NCBI GenBank assembly: GCA_947463285.1
Contig: CANHTV010000077.1
Coordinates: forward strand, 1-11,419
DNA length: 11,419 nt
Direction of reading: 5' to 3'
Source: Verrucomicrobiaceae bacterium
GTDB taxonomy: Bacteria > Verrucomicrobiota > Verrucomicrobiia > Verrucomicrobiales > Verrucomicrobiaceae
The stretch's first letter is position 1; the number at the start of each line of letters is the position of its first letter. Under the pieces are notes generated by a model. It was not told the DNA's origin, did no database searches, and was given only the letters and a program-made list of their open reading frames with translations. Made by a program: the position numbers and the translations under genes. Positions 1 through 6,964 of the stretch are shown here, in pieces.

Positions 1-2
1 AT

Positions 3-668
3 CCTCCAGGCACCGGCGGTGGACTGGACCCCTACGAGCATCTCGGGGCCGACAGCCGGGGCTGGCTGCAAAAAGGCTGGGTCGATTACCTCACCCCACA
101 GCTTTACTGGACCATCGACCGTCCCAAGCTCGGCTTTGGCACCTACTTTGACTGGTGGCTCACTGAGAACACTCAGGGCCGCCACATCTGGCCTGGCATG
201 AACTCCAGCAAAGTCGGCGAAGACCGCAAAGCTGGTGAAATCCTCGCCCAGATCAGCATCACGCGCTCCCGCCAGCTCCAGATGTCACCCGGCCATTTCC
301 ATTGGAACTTCGCCGCGCTCGATAAAGACCTCGGCAAGCTCGGCACACTCTCCAAAGAACGGGCCTACAACCTCCACACCATCATCCCAGCCAGCCCTTG
401 GCTGAGCGCCGCGGCCCTGCCAGCTCCGCTCGTGGAGCGTGTGGCAGACGGCAAACGCCTGCGCTGGAATTTCACCGATCTGCAATGGGAGAAAAGCTGC
501 CGCTGGTGGGTCATCCAGGCCCTCATTGAAGGCAAATGGCAAACCGTCGAGGTTGCCTTTCACACCCAGCACGAGACCGAATGGCCCACAGGTGCCGCCG
601 CCGTAGCCGTACGCGCCGCCGGTCACGCCTGGGAACTCAGCCCCCCAGGCGTCATCTCCGCACGCTGA
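3..668 (+). CDS. Glycoside hydrolase-like protein, GHL10/DUF187 type (3' part only)
   Basis: The gene is cut by the left edge; 221 C-terminal residues are visible and the reading frame is open from base 3. The early part contains GWVDYLTPQLYW followed by DWW and HIWPGMN, then a 'QISITRSRQ...GHFHWNF' stretch. This is the pattern of the end of the TIM barrel in GHL10 (YngK-like, PF02638) glycosidase-like proteins, normally secreted and acting on envelope or extracellular polysaccharide. The last 80 or so residues (from about LPAPLVERV) look like the small beta-sandwich or Fn3-like tail seen in this family. The signal peptide and most active-site residues would lie upstream, so activity cannot be judged. 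It ends with TGA at 666-668, 154 bp before the next gene on the same strand. Family assignment rests on remembered motif patterns; substrate is unknown. Confidence 0.8.
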   Translation, partial: PPGTGGGLDPYEHLGADSRGWLQKGWVDYLTPQLYWTIDRPKLGFGTYFDWWLTENTQGRHIWPGMNSSKVGEDRKAGEILAQISITRSRQLQMSPGHFHWNFAALDKDLGKLGTLSKERAYNLHTIIPASPWLSAAALPAPLVERVADGKRLRWNFTDLQWEKSCRWWVIQALIEGKWQTVEVAFHTQHETEWPTGAAAVAVRAAGHAWELSPPGVISAR

Positions 669-728
669 GCTTCATCAAGACAGGATCAAGAAAAGGGGGA
701 TAAATCATCGTCACTGGTCATGGCTAAT

Positions 729-747
729 TCCAGCGGCCATCGCTGGA
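729..747. other. 7-bp perfect hairpin in the GHL10-MBL gap
   Basis: TCCAGCG (729-735) and CGCTGGA (741-747) are perfect inverted arms around a 5-base loop, GCCAT. There is no T-run on either side, so this is not a standard intrinsic terminator. It may be an RNA stem protecting the upstream mRNA end, a protein site, or chance. The rest of the 154-bp gap (669-822) shows no convincing -35/-10 pair, riboswitch or small ORF that I can support. Confidence 0.4.
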
Positions 748-822
748 TGATGGGGTTGTAGCATAAAGCTTGTGAGTAGCAGAAGCGCTAGCTAGCTTAA
801 TGAGCAGCCAACCTTTAAATCT

Positions 823-2223
823 ATGAAAATCACTTTTTGCGGAGCGGCAGGAACGACGACGGGTTCCAAACACCTCATTGAGGTTAACAATACGCGCATC
901 CTGCTGGATTGCGGACTGTATCAGGGAAGACGCGCCGAGGCTTTGGAACGCAACCGTGACTTCCCTTTCGATCCGGCAAAGATCGACTGCGTGGTGCTTT
1001 CCCATGCGCACATCGACCACACAGGCAATCTGCCGCATCTCTGCAAACGCGGGTTCAATGGCAATATCTACTCCACTCCCGCAACGCGAGATCTGTGCAG
1101 CATCATGCTGCCAGATGCCGCCCATATTCATGAGCACGACATCGCCTGGCTGAACAAGCACCGGAAGCGCGATGACCTGCCACTGCTGGAGCCAAGTTAC
1201 AGTCGTGTGGATGCTGAGAATTGCATGAGGCAGTTTGTGACACTGGGCTATGAACGCCACATGCACATCGCCGACGGCGTGCGATTGACCTTCATTGATG
1301 CAGGTCATGTTCTTGGCTCGGCTCAGGTTATTCTCGACATCGATGATCATGAGACTAAAAAGCAGTCGCGTCTGCTTTTTAGCGGCGACATCGGGCGCCC
1401 AGGCAATGATCTGCTCAATGATCCGGCTCCGAGTGAGAATGTGGACTATGTCATCATGGAAAGCACTTATGGTGGCAGACATCATGAACTCGCCGCAGAA
1501 ACGTCTGAGCACATCTGCCACCTCATCCGACAGATCCAGCAGCGGCGCTCCAGAATGATCATCCCCGCCTTTGCCGTCGAACGAACACAGCAACTGCTCT
1601 ACACGCTGGATAAACTGCGTCATGAAAACTGTTTCGGCCCGGTGTCAACGTTTGTGGACAGCCCCCTGGCCGTGAAGGCGACAGAGATCTTTCGCCTTCA
1701 TGTCGATGAACTGCGTTCAAGCGCAGGCCGAGCGGTCTTCATGCGGGATGATCCCTTCGGCTTTGATGGCCTGCATTTAGTGCGCACGGTGGATGAATCC
1801 AAAGGTCTGAACAAAATCAAAGGTCCGGCCATCATCATCTCCGCCTCAGGCATGGCCGAAAGCGGACGCATCCTGCATCACCTACGCAATAATGTGGAGA
1901 ATCCAAAGAACATCCTGTTATTCGTCGGTTACTGCGCGGAAAACACACTCGGATGGAAGTTACGCAGTGGCGTCAAGGAGGTGAACATTCTCGGAGATGA
2001 ATTCCAGGTGAAGGCTGAGATCGAAACGCTCGATTCCTTTTCTGGCCACGCAGATCACGACGAATTACTGGCATGGTTTGACCGCGTCGGCGGTGATAAA
2101 AAACGCGTTTTTCTCGTCCATGGCGAGCCCGAGCGCTCACAAAAACTCTGCGATGCACTCAACGAGAAACACCCCAATGGTAAAACCGAAGTGGCCCGGA
2201 TGCTCCAGACCGTGGAGCTTTGA
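823..2223 (+). CDS. MBL-fold beta-CASP RNA-processing exonuclease/endonuclease
   Basis: This 466-residue protein belongs to the CPSF73/YsgC-like beta-CASP branch of metallo-beta-lactamase nucleases, cytoplasmic zinc enzymes that cut or trim RNA. All core motifs are present: SHAHIDH at 60-66 (the HxHxDH zinc site), GH with H162, and the bridging aspartate in FSGDIGR (D189). The beta-CASP part follows: E213 in ESTYGGR (motif A), H409 in SGHADH (motif B) and H433 in LVHGE (motif C). The SASGMAESGR loop at 340-349 is also typical. Length is normal for prokaryotic family members, and it has no KH domains, unlike archaeal aCPSF1. The ATG at 823 is chosen because the fold's first strand (KITFCGAAG) begins there; no Shine-Dalgarno sequence precedes it. 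It faces the ABC ATPase gene tail to tail. Whether RNA is the true substrate is family inference. Confidence 0.92.
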   Translation: MKITFCGAAGTTTGSKHLIEVNNTRILLDCGLYQGRRAEALERNRDFPFDPAKIDCVVLSHAHIDHTGNLPHLCKRGFNGNIYSTPATRDLCSIMLPDAAHIHEHDIAWLNKHRKRDDLPLLEPSYSRVDAENCMRQFVTLGYERHMHIADGVRLTFIDAGHVLGSAQVILDIDDHETKKQSRLLFSGDIGRPGNDLLNDPAPSENVDYVIMESTYGGRHHELAAETSEHICHLIRQIQQRRSRMIIPAFAVERTQQLLYTLDKLRHENCFGPVSTFVDSPLAVKATEIFRLHVDELRSSAGRAVFMRDDPFGFDGLHLVRTVDESKGLNKIKGPAIIISASGMAESGRILHHLRNNVENPKNILLFVGYCAENTLGWKLRSGVKEVNILGDEFQVKAEIETLDSFSGHADHDELLAWFDRVGGDKKRVFLVHGEPERSQKLCDALNEKHPNGKTEVARMLQTVEL

Positions 2224-2252
2224 GCTGTATCGCAAGTATCGAGTGCTGAAAT

Positions 2253-2292
2253 TCCATCACTCCATCACTCCATCACTCCATCACTCCATCAC
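2253..2292. repeat. Five tandem copies of the octamer TCCATCAC
   Basis: Five perfect head-to-tail copies of an 8-bp unit fill 2253-2260, 2261-2268, 2269-2276, 2277-2284 and 2285-2292. The array lies in the tail-to-tail junction between the MBL nuclease (stop at 2223) and the ABC ATPase on the minus strand (stop codon 2275-2273). The ABC gene reads into the array, so its last residues (D-G-V-M-E) and its TGA are repeat-encoded. Because 8 is not a multiple of 3, each successive unit is read in a different frame; the stop falls in the third unit met. It is a simple-sequence repeat with potential for copy-number slippage. No terminator hairpin was seen in 2224-2252. Confidence 0.95.
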
Positions 2293-2971
2293 GCAGTAAC
2301 CGCCCCTCATGCATACGCAGCACGCGACCCATACGGGCGGCTTGCAGAGGATGATGCGTGACCATGATGAGGCTCACACCGGTGGCCGCCTGCATTTCCA
2401 AAAGTAGAGTCGTTAGACTTTCGGCATTCTTTTCATCGAGTGCGCCCGTAGGCTCATCGGCCAGAATGATTTTCGGCTGGTTGATCAACGCACGGACCAC
2501 AGCCACCCGCTGACGCTCACCGCCAGAAAGCTGAGCGGGCTTCCAGTTTAGACGATCCTGAAGGCCGACAGAGGCCAGCAGGGACTCTGCCCGTGCCTTT
2601 AATTCCACCGCCACTGGCTTCACCGTCAGCGCCAAAGTTGGCAGCAGCACGTTTTCCAAAACCGTGCATTGCGGCATGAGATGATGGAGCTGAAAGATAA
2701 AACCAATCTTTTCGCTGCGCAGACTCGCCAGCCGTGCCGCACCGCATGAAGAGATGGATTCACCATCCAGCTCATACTCGCCAGCATCGGGGACATCCAG
2801 CGTGCCAATGATGTTCAGCAGCGTACTTTTACCACAACCTGAAGGCCCTACGATGGCCACAGACTCACCCGCCTCAACGCTGAGGGTGATGTCCCGCAAG
2901 ACCTGAACAACGTTTTGCGAACCGGGCTCGGTGTAGGATTTCGCGACCTGAGAGAGACGAAGCAATGACAT
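2273..2971 (-). CDS. ABC transporter ATP-binding protein, LolD/MacB type
   Basis: This is a 232-residue cytoplasmic ATPase subunit of the LolD/MacB/FtsE group, which power inner-membrane permeases that extract lipoproteins or perform mechanical work in the envelope. Visible motifs: Walker A GPSGCGKST (42-50), Q-loop FIFQLHHLMP (Q94), signature LSGGERQR (148-155), Walker B ILADEP with catalytic E173, D-loop GALD and switch H206 in VTHH. Length and the ADEPTGALD string fit LolD well. The ATG at 2971 is chosen because LLRLSQVAKSY starts the fold there; the frame stays open upstream to 3118, but that would overlap the ligase gene and add an implausible sequence. It lies 31 bp after the PaaK-like gene, suggesting co-transcription. 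No FtsX/LolC-type permease is in the window, so its partner is elsewhere. The exact substrate is unknown and lolD is not asserted as the symbol. Confidence 0.9.
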   Translation of the reverse strand: MSLLRLSQVAKSYTEPGSQNVVQVLRDITLSVEAGESVAIVGPSGCGKSTLLNIIGTLDVPDAGEYELDGESISSCGAARLASLRSEKIGFIFQLHHLMPQCTVLENVLLPTLALTVKPVAVELKARAESLLASVGLQDRLNWKPAQLSGGERQRVAVVRALINQPKIILADEPTGALDEKNAESLTTLLLEMQAATGVSLIMVTHHPLQAARMGRVLRMHEGRLLRDGVME

Positions 2972-3002
2972 AAAAGACAGGGAAGATGAAAAGTAATTGG
3001 AA

Positions 3003-4265
3003 TCAACATGCCGCCAGACGCCAGCGCTTGGCCTTGAACTCATGACGCGGCAGAGAAGCAGCAGGCACAAGGCACACAGGAATACGCAGTGAAAAAGTAT
3101 CTCGCAGCCTCGATTCAAGCTTTTTCAACACAGCCGCAGCATTCTCAGCCGCGACCTCGACGAGCACCTCGATCTCGTCCATGGAATCGACCTGGCGCTG
3201 CTGCACCATGAACTCCTGCACCTCGGGGAACTTCCGCACGACCGCCTCGATGGCGCTGGGATAAAGATTCACACCACGAATCACGATCATGTCATCAATG
3301 CGACAGAGGATGCCACCTTCCAAAACCAGCCGCCCCTGCAAAAGACGCTTCCGCACCCAGTCACCCGTGCGATAGCGCAGCAGCGGACAAGCTGTACGCG
3401 TAAGATTGGTCAGCACGAGTTCTCCACATTCACCATCCTGGACTTCTTGTCCCGTCAGGGGATCTAGAACCTCAGCAAAATAAGCCTCCTCAATCACATG
3501 AAGATGCCCTGGCTGATCCGTAGTTTCATAACTGACCGGGCCGATCTCCGTCATGCCATGATGATCGTAAACACGCGCCTGCCAAAGGTGCTCAATACGA
3601 GCACGAACCTCTGGGATGCCCCCCCCGGGCTCACCGGCGACGATAATTTTCTGGATGCTCAAATCCTGCAAATGCACACCGCTCAGCTGACCAATGCATT
3701 CGCCAAGCCTCAAAGCATAAGTTGGCGTGCAGCACAAAGTCGTGGCCGAATAACGTGCCATCACCTCCAACCGTGCCTGACTGGAAAGCCCGCCACCGGG
3801 AATGGCCATGAAGTCGCGCTTCGCCGCCTCGAAAGCTGTCCAAAAGCCCAAGAACGGCCCGAAGGAAAAGGCGAAAAAGACCCGATCTTGGCCTGGAACT
3901 AGATCCGCCGCCTGGAATACTCGCTGCCAGCAGTCCAACATCGCTGACCAGCTTTCATCGGTATCCACCCAGGCCATGGGTTGTCCACTGCTGGTACCGC
4001 TGGTCTGGCAAAAATGCTTATAGTTAGGCAAGGACTCGGTGCCCAACGTGCCAAACGGTGGGCTTGCAAGATGATCCGTCAGGATTTCCTTCTTCGAGGT
4101 TAATGGAACCCGAGTCACAAAATCAGCCACGCTGGTGATTTGGGCTGGATCAACACCCGCAGCACTCAGCTTTAACGCGTTCATACCGCAAGATGCCTGC
4201 AAACGCTGAAGAACCTCACGCAGGCGGCTCCACTGAAGCGCACGTAAGGAGGCAGAGTCGGTCAT
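3003..4265 (-). CDS. Phenylacetate-CoA ligase-like (PaaK family) adenylate-forming enzyme
   Basis: This 420-residue protein belongs to the AMP-binding, PaaK-related superfamily, which activates a carboxylic acid with ATP and usually transfers it to CoA. Numbered from the ATG at 4265: P-loop-like TSGTSSGQP (88-96), YDHHGMTEIG (233-242), YRTGDW (298-303), hinge region DDMIVIRGVNLYP (324-336), and a C-terminal HEFKAKR (lysines 411 and 413) matching the catalytic-lysine end of PaaK. An in-frame GTG at 4283 would add six residues; neither start has a Shine-Dalgarno sequence. Length is close to PaaK (about 430). No phenylacetate-degradation genes (paaA-E, paaG, paaZ) are nearby, so the substrate could be another aryl or acyl acid. 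It follows rnd by 72 bp and precedes the ABC ATPase by 31 bp. A G8 run lies within the codons for GGG at 214-216. Confidence 0.88.
   Translation of the reverse strand: MTDSASLRALQWSRLREVLQRLQASCGMNALKLSAAGVDPAQITSVADFVTRVPLTSKKEILTDHLASPPFGTLGTESLPNYKHFCQTSGTSSGQPMAWVDTDESWSAMLDCWQRVFQAADLVPGQDRVFFAFSFGPFLGFWTAFEAAKRDFMAIPGGGLSSQARLEVMARYSATTLCCTPTYALRLGECIGQLSGVHLQDLSIQKIIVAGEPGGGIPEVRARIEHLWQARVYDHHGMTEIGPVSYETTDQPGHLHVIEEAYFAEVLDPLTGQEVQDGECGELVLTNLTRTACPLLRYRTGDWVRKRLLQGRLVLEGGILCRIDDMIVIRGVNLYPSAIEAVVRKFPEVQEFMVQQRQVDSMDEIEVLVEVAAENAAAVLKKLESRLRDTFSLRIPVCLVPAASLPRHEFKAKRWRLAAC
3619..3626. repeat. G8 homopolymer inside the PaaK-like gene
   Basis: Eight consecutive C on the plus strand (eight G on the coding strand) encode the three glycines of a GEPGGG loop, about halfway through the ligase. 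Runs of this length can slip during replication. A one-base change would remove the C-terminal half, including the YRTGDW and lysine motifs. As sequenced, the gene is in frame. Confidence 0.85.
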
Positions 4266-4284
4266 GGGATTCGCAGTAGCCACG

Positions 4285-4344
4285 AGCCTGATTGGAGAGA
4301 GGAAGAAAAAAGGGTCAACCCATGAACCAACAAACCATCAGGCT
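4285..4344. repeat. Inverted repeat bracketing the rnd-ligase gap, with weak terminator-like element
   Basis: AGCCTGAT (4285-4292) and ATCAGGCT (4337-4344) are perfect 8-base inverted arms separated by 44 bases. The distal arm contains the rnd stop codon (4340-4338) and the other arm sits beside the alternative GTG start of the ligase gene. Between them, reading the minus strand, GGG-TTGA-CCC (4321-4312) is followed by six T (4311-4306). That resembles an intrinsic terminator but has only a 3-bp stem. If functional, it would separate rnd from the ligase/ABC pair; I regard it as weak. Confidence 0.4.
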
Positions 4345-5504
4345 TCAGAAGGAGGTGAGACCTCGATACTTTGAATGGCGGGCTGAAGCAGCTGCAACTG
4401 CCAGTCCATCAAAGCAGCACCCTCGGCCCCCAGATCTGAAACTACCTGCTCCAGCGTGCTGCGTGACCCCAAAAGACTGCCTTCAATATCCAGCTGCTGA
4501 GCGATCTCGTCACGCTGCGCACAGAGACGGTCAACAATGTCGCGTTGACTGTCAGTCATACGGCCCTTGACCTTCTTCATACGTTGTGGCCAGGCATCCT
4601 GACCCTGGCGGAAAACGGTCGCGATCAGATCGTGAAATTCTTTTTTCCAACGGGGACGCCAACCTCCAGGCGGCTGCATGACCCCACCAGCCTCAAAAGT
4701 CTCCGCGTAGGCGACCATCTGCTTGTTCGACATGATCCGATAGCACGGCATATCACGCTCTTGAGCGATGCCTTCACGCCAATCCCACATCGCTTTCAAA
4801 ATGGCCAGCCCCTTTGCATGAAGGCGTCCGCTGCCCTGAACACGCCAAGGATCTTCACGAGGAACCATACTGCGAGCCGCCACATCCCGCTGCAAAGCAC
4901 GGCAGCTTTCCTCGAACCATGAGACGCGATTTCTCTCAGTCAGGATCGCCACAAAATGATCTGCAATCTTCAAAAGATAACGCACATCATCCACGGCGTA
5001 GGCCAGCATGTGATCTGGCAGAGGGCGACGGCTCCAATCAGCTTTTTGGGAAGCTTTTGAAACTGTGATCCCAAGAACGTTTTGCAACAAAGCCGCGAGA
5101 CCGAACTGACGGCTCCCCGTAAGGCGTGCCGCAATCTGGGTGTCACGGATCAAGCGCGGCTCCCAGTTGTAAGTACGACGAAGCATGGTGAGATCATAAT
5201 CCGCACCATGAAACCAAAGTTCATAGCGATCCATCAGTGCCAAAAGCTCACTGACATCAGGAATAGCCAGAGGATCAATCAACGCAAAACGCCCACCGCA
5301 AGCAACCTGAAGCAAGCAGAGCTTCTCATGGTAATGATGCAATGAATCAGCCTCAGTATCCAAGCAGACACGAGTCTCCCCCGTAGCCTGAAGATGCGCT
5401 TCGCTTTCGGAGATCCACTGAGTCAAATGCTCAGCGGTCGAGATGAACTCGTAATCCCGAACGAGAGCGACGGGTGAGGCAGGAACTGTTTCAGCCTCAC
5501 TCAT
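4338..5504 (-). CDS. rnd: Ribonuclease D (DEDDy 3'-5' exoribonuclease with HRDC domain)
   Basis: This 388-residue cytoplasmic exonuclease trims 3' ends of tRNA precursors and other structured RNAs. The DEDDy catalytic set is visible: D49 and E51 in CLDTEADS (Exo I), D104 in FHGADYDLTML (Exo II), and Y169 with D173 in YAVDDVRYL (Exo III). ADWSRRPLP, just before Exo III, is a further RNase D hallmark. Residues about 225-310 (KGLAILKAMWDWREGIAQ onward) form the HRDC domain that binds RNA; the remainder resembles the second, degenerate HRDC region of RNase D. Length is close to that of E. coli RNase D (375). The ATG at 5504 overlaps the rho stop in an ATGA arrangement, so translation is probably coupled, and an AGGTGG site lies 6 bases upstream. 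No residue essential to the family is missing. Confidence 0.94.
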   Translation of the reverse strand: MSEAETVPASPVALVRDYEFISTAEHLTQWISESEAHLQATGETRVCLDTEADSLHHYHEKLCLLQVACGGRFALIDPLAIPDVSELLALMDRYELWFHGADYDLTMLRRTYNWEPRLIRDTQIAARLTGSRQFGLAALLQNVLGITVSKASQKADWSRRPLPDHMLAYAVDDVRYLLKIADHFVAILTERNRVSWFEESCRALQRDVAARSMVPREDPWRVQGSGRLHAKGLAILKAMWDWREGIAQERDMPCYRIMSNKQMVAYAETFEAGGVMQPPGGWRPRWKKEFHDLIATVFRQGQDAWPQRMKKVKGRMTDSQRDIVDRLCAQRDEIAQQLDIEGSLLGSRSTLEQVVSDLGAEGAALMDWQLQLLQPAIQSIEVSPPSEA

Positions 5505-6964
5505 TTGAGACCACCTAGAAGGATTTCCGCATTGTTGCTAGTGCGGTTGATGTTGCGAATCAAGAGTTCAAGAGCCTCGACAGCCGGGACTTGAGCGAGC
5601 TGTTTACGAATCGCTGAGACGCGACGGAATTCATCTGGATGATAGAGAAGATCATCACGCCGAGTGCCCGATTTCAACACATGCAAAGCAGGAAAAATAC
5701 GACGCTCACTGATCTCGCGATCCAAGGTAGCCTCCATGTTACCGGTGCCTTTGAATTCCTCGAAAATCAACTCATCCATCTTACTCTCCGTCTCGATCAA
5801 AGCAGAGGCGATAATGGTCAAGCTGCCACCTTCCTCAACATTACGAGCAGCACCGAAAAACTTTTTAGGCTTCACCATAGCCTTGGCGTCCATACCGCCA
5901 GACATCGTGCGGCCTTTCCCCCCCGTGAGCGCATTGTATCCACGAGCCAGACGGGTAAGGGAATCCAGCAAAATGACGACATCTTTACCCTGCTCTACCA
6001 AACGACAGGCACGTTCACGAACGATCTCAGCAAGCTGGCTGTGACGCTTCGGACTTTCATCAAATGTGCTGCTGTAGATCTCGCAACCCGAAACAGACTC
6101 TTCGAAATCCGTTACCTCTTCCGGGCGCTCATCCAACAGAAGAATGATCAAAGTGATCTCCTTATGGTTATGAACAATGGATTTAGCGATGTCTTTGAGA
6201 AGCATCGTTTTGCCCGATCTTGGAGAAGCATTGATCAATCCACGCTGACCTTTGCCGAGAGGAGCGACAAGATCCATGATGCGTGCAGAAACTGAACCCG
6301 TTTTACCAGTATCTAAAACAATACGCTGATTGGGAAACATCGCCGTCAGCTTATCAAAATGTGTCGGAGGCTGATAGGTGTCGATCGAAATACCATCCAC
6401 TTCAGCAATGCGATCAATAGCCAAATATTTGTCCCTATCCTTGGGCGCTCTGGCATAACCAGAAATATGACTGCCAGCGCGCAGATTAAACTTTCGCACT
6501 AAAAATAGAGGAATAAACACATCCTCAGGAAGCGGAGCAAAGCTGTATTTTGGATAACGAATCAATCCAAAGTTATCAGTCCCGATCTCTAAAATGCCTT
6601 CAACTTTAACACGCGTCCGGTGATCCGCCATCCAAGACAACAAATCATAAATCAGCTGATGTTTAGAACGGCTGGCATTGATTCGATAACCCACGGTTTC
6701 GGCTATCTGTAAAAGCTCTGCCAAAGTGGACTCATGTAGAGAATTCAGAGAAATCTCCACAGGGAACGGCGGCTCAGCCACAGGAGGAGAAGGCTTTTCA
6801 GGGGTAACCAGTGTTTCCCCAGCAGATGAAGCAACATTCTTCACAGCGTTGAGGCCAACGCCTTCTTGCGTTGTTGTAGCTGACTCTGAAACACCTTCTA
6901 CAGGTTGATTTAGAGTAACGGTGTCCGCCTTGACGGATTCAGGGGTTTCTGTGGTTTGTGTCAT
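5501..6964 (-). CDS. rho: Transcription termination factor Rho
   Basis: This 487-residue hexameric RNA helicase releases RNA polymerase at Rho-dependent terminators. Residues 1-70 are a low-complexity extension rich in T, S, E, V and P, absent from the 419-residue E. coli protein. The Rho N-domain helices start at about 71 (ISLNSLHESTLAELL). The cold-shock RNA-binding domain covers about 120-195 and has DNFGLIRY where E. coli has DGFGFLRS, so one RNA-stacking Phe is Leu (L134). The ATPase domain is intact: P-loop ASPRSGKT (246-253, K252), LDERPEEV (278-285, catalytic E), Walker B VVILLDS (329-335), Q-loop region GGMDAKAM (356-363), GAARN (371-375) and arginine finger in KSGTRR (R435). The ATG at 6964 lies inside coaE (26-bp overlap) without a Shine-Dalgarno sequence; it ends as ATGA into rnd. 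Many Rho genes are autoregulated, but no rut site can be read by eye. Confidence 0.98.
   Translation of the reverse strand: MTQTTETPESVKADTVTLNQPVEGVSESATTTQEGVGLNAVKNVASSAGETLVTPEKPSPPVAEPPFPVEISLNSLHESTLAELLQIAETVGYRINASRSKHQLIYDLLSWMADHRTRVKVEGILEIGTDNFGLIRYPKYSFAPLPEDVFIPLFLVRKFNLRAGSHISGYARAPKDRDKYLAIDRIAEVDGISIDTYQPPTHFDKLTAMFPNQRIVLDTGKTGSVSARIMDLVAPLGKGQRGLINASPRSGKTMLLKDIAKSIVHNHKEITLIILLLDERPEEVTDFEESVSGCEIYSSTFDESPKRHSQLAEIVRERACRLVEQGKDVVILLDSLTRLARGYNALTGGKGRTMSGGMDAKAMVKPKKFFGAARNVEEGGSLTIIASALIETESKMDELIFEEFKGTGNMEATLDREISERRIFPALHVLKSGTRRDDLLYHPDEFRRVSAIRKQLAQVPAVEALELLIRNINRTSNNAEILLGGLK
5511..5516 (-). promoter_or_regulatory. Shine-Dalgarno site of rnd
   Basis: AGGTGG on the minus strand lies 6 bases before the rnd ATG and within the last codons of rho. 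It is the only clear Shine-Dalgarno-like sequence I see in front of the genes here, and it supports the ATG at 5504 as the rnd start. Confidence 0.55.

Noticed and set aside
669..822. Promoter or riboswitch upstream of the MBL nuclease
   Set aside because: No -35/-10 pair with proper spacing and no known aptamer core could be found; only the 7-bp hairpin at 729-747 is supported.
724..1623. 299-residue minus-strand open frame opposite the MBL nuclease
   Set aside because: It is fully antisense to a gene with all catalytic motifs, shows no recognisable domain, and has no plausible start context.
2253..2292. CRISPR-like array
   Set aside because: Units are 8 bp with no spacers; this is a simple tandem repeat.
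2972..3118. Upstream extension of the ABC ATPase frame, with Leu/Cys-rich residues resembling a signal peptide
   Set aside because: It overlaps the end of the ligase in another frame, and ABC ATPases of this type are cytoplasmic; the fold starts at the ATG at 2971.
3498..3902. 134-residue plus-strand open frame opposite the ligase
   Set aside because: Antisense shadow of the PaaK-like gene, whose motifs are unmistakable.
5918..5924. G7 run in rho as a phase-variation site
   Set aside because: It encodes the conserved TGGKGR segment of an essential-type gene, where slippage would be lethal or strongly harmful.
5639..6295. 218-residue plus-strand open frame opposite rho
   Set aside because: It mirrors the conserved Rho ATPase codons; composition is that of a reverse-frame shadow with no motif.
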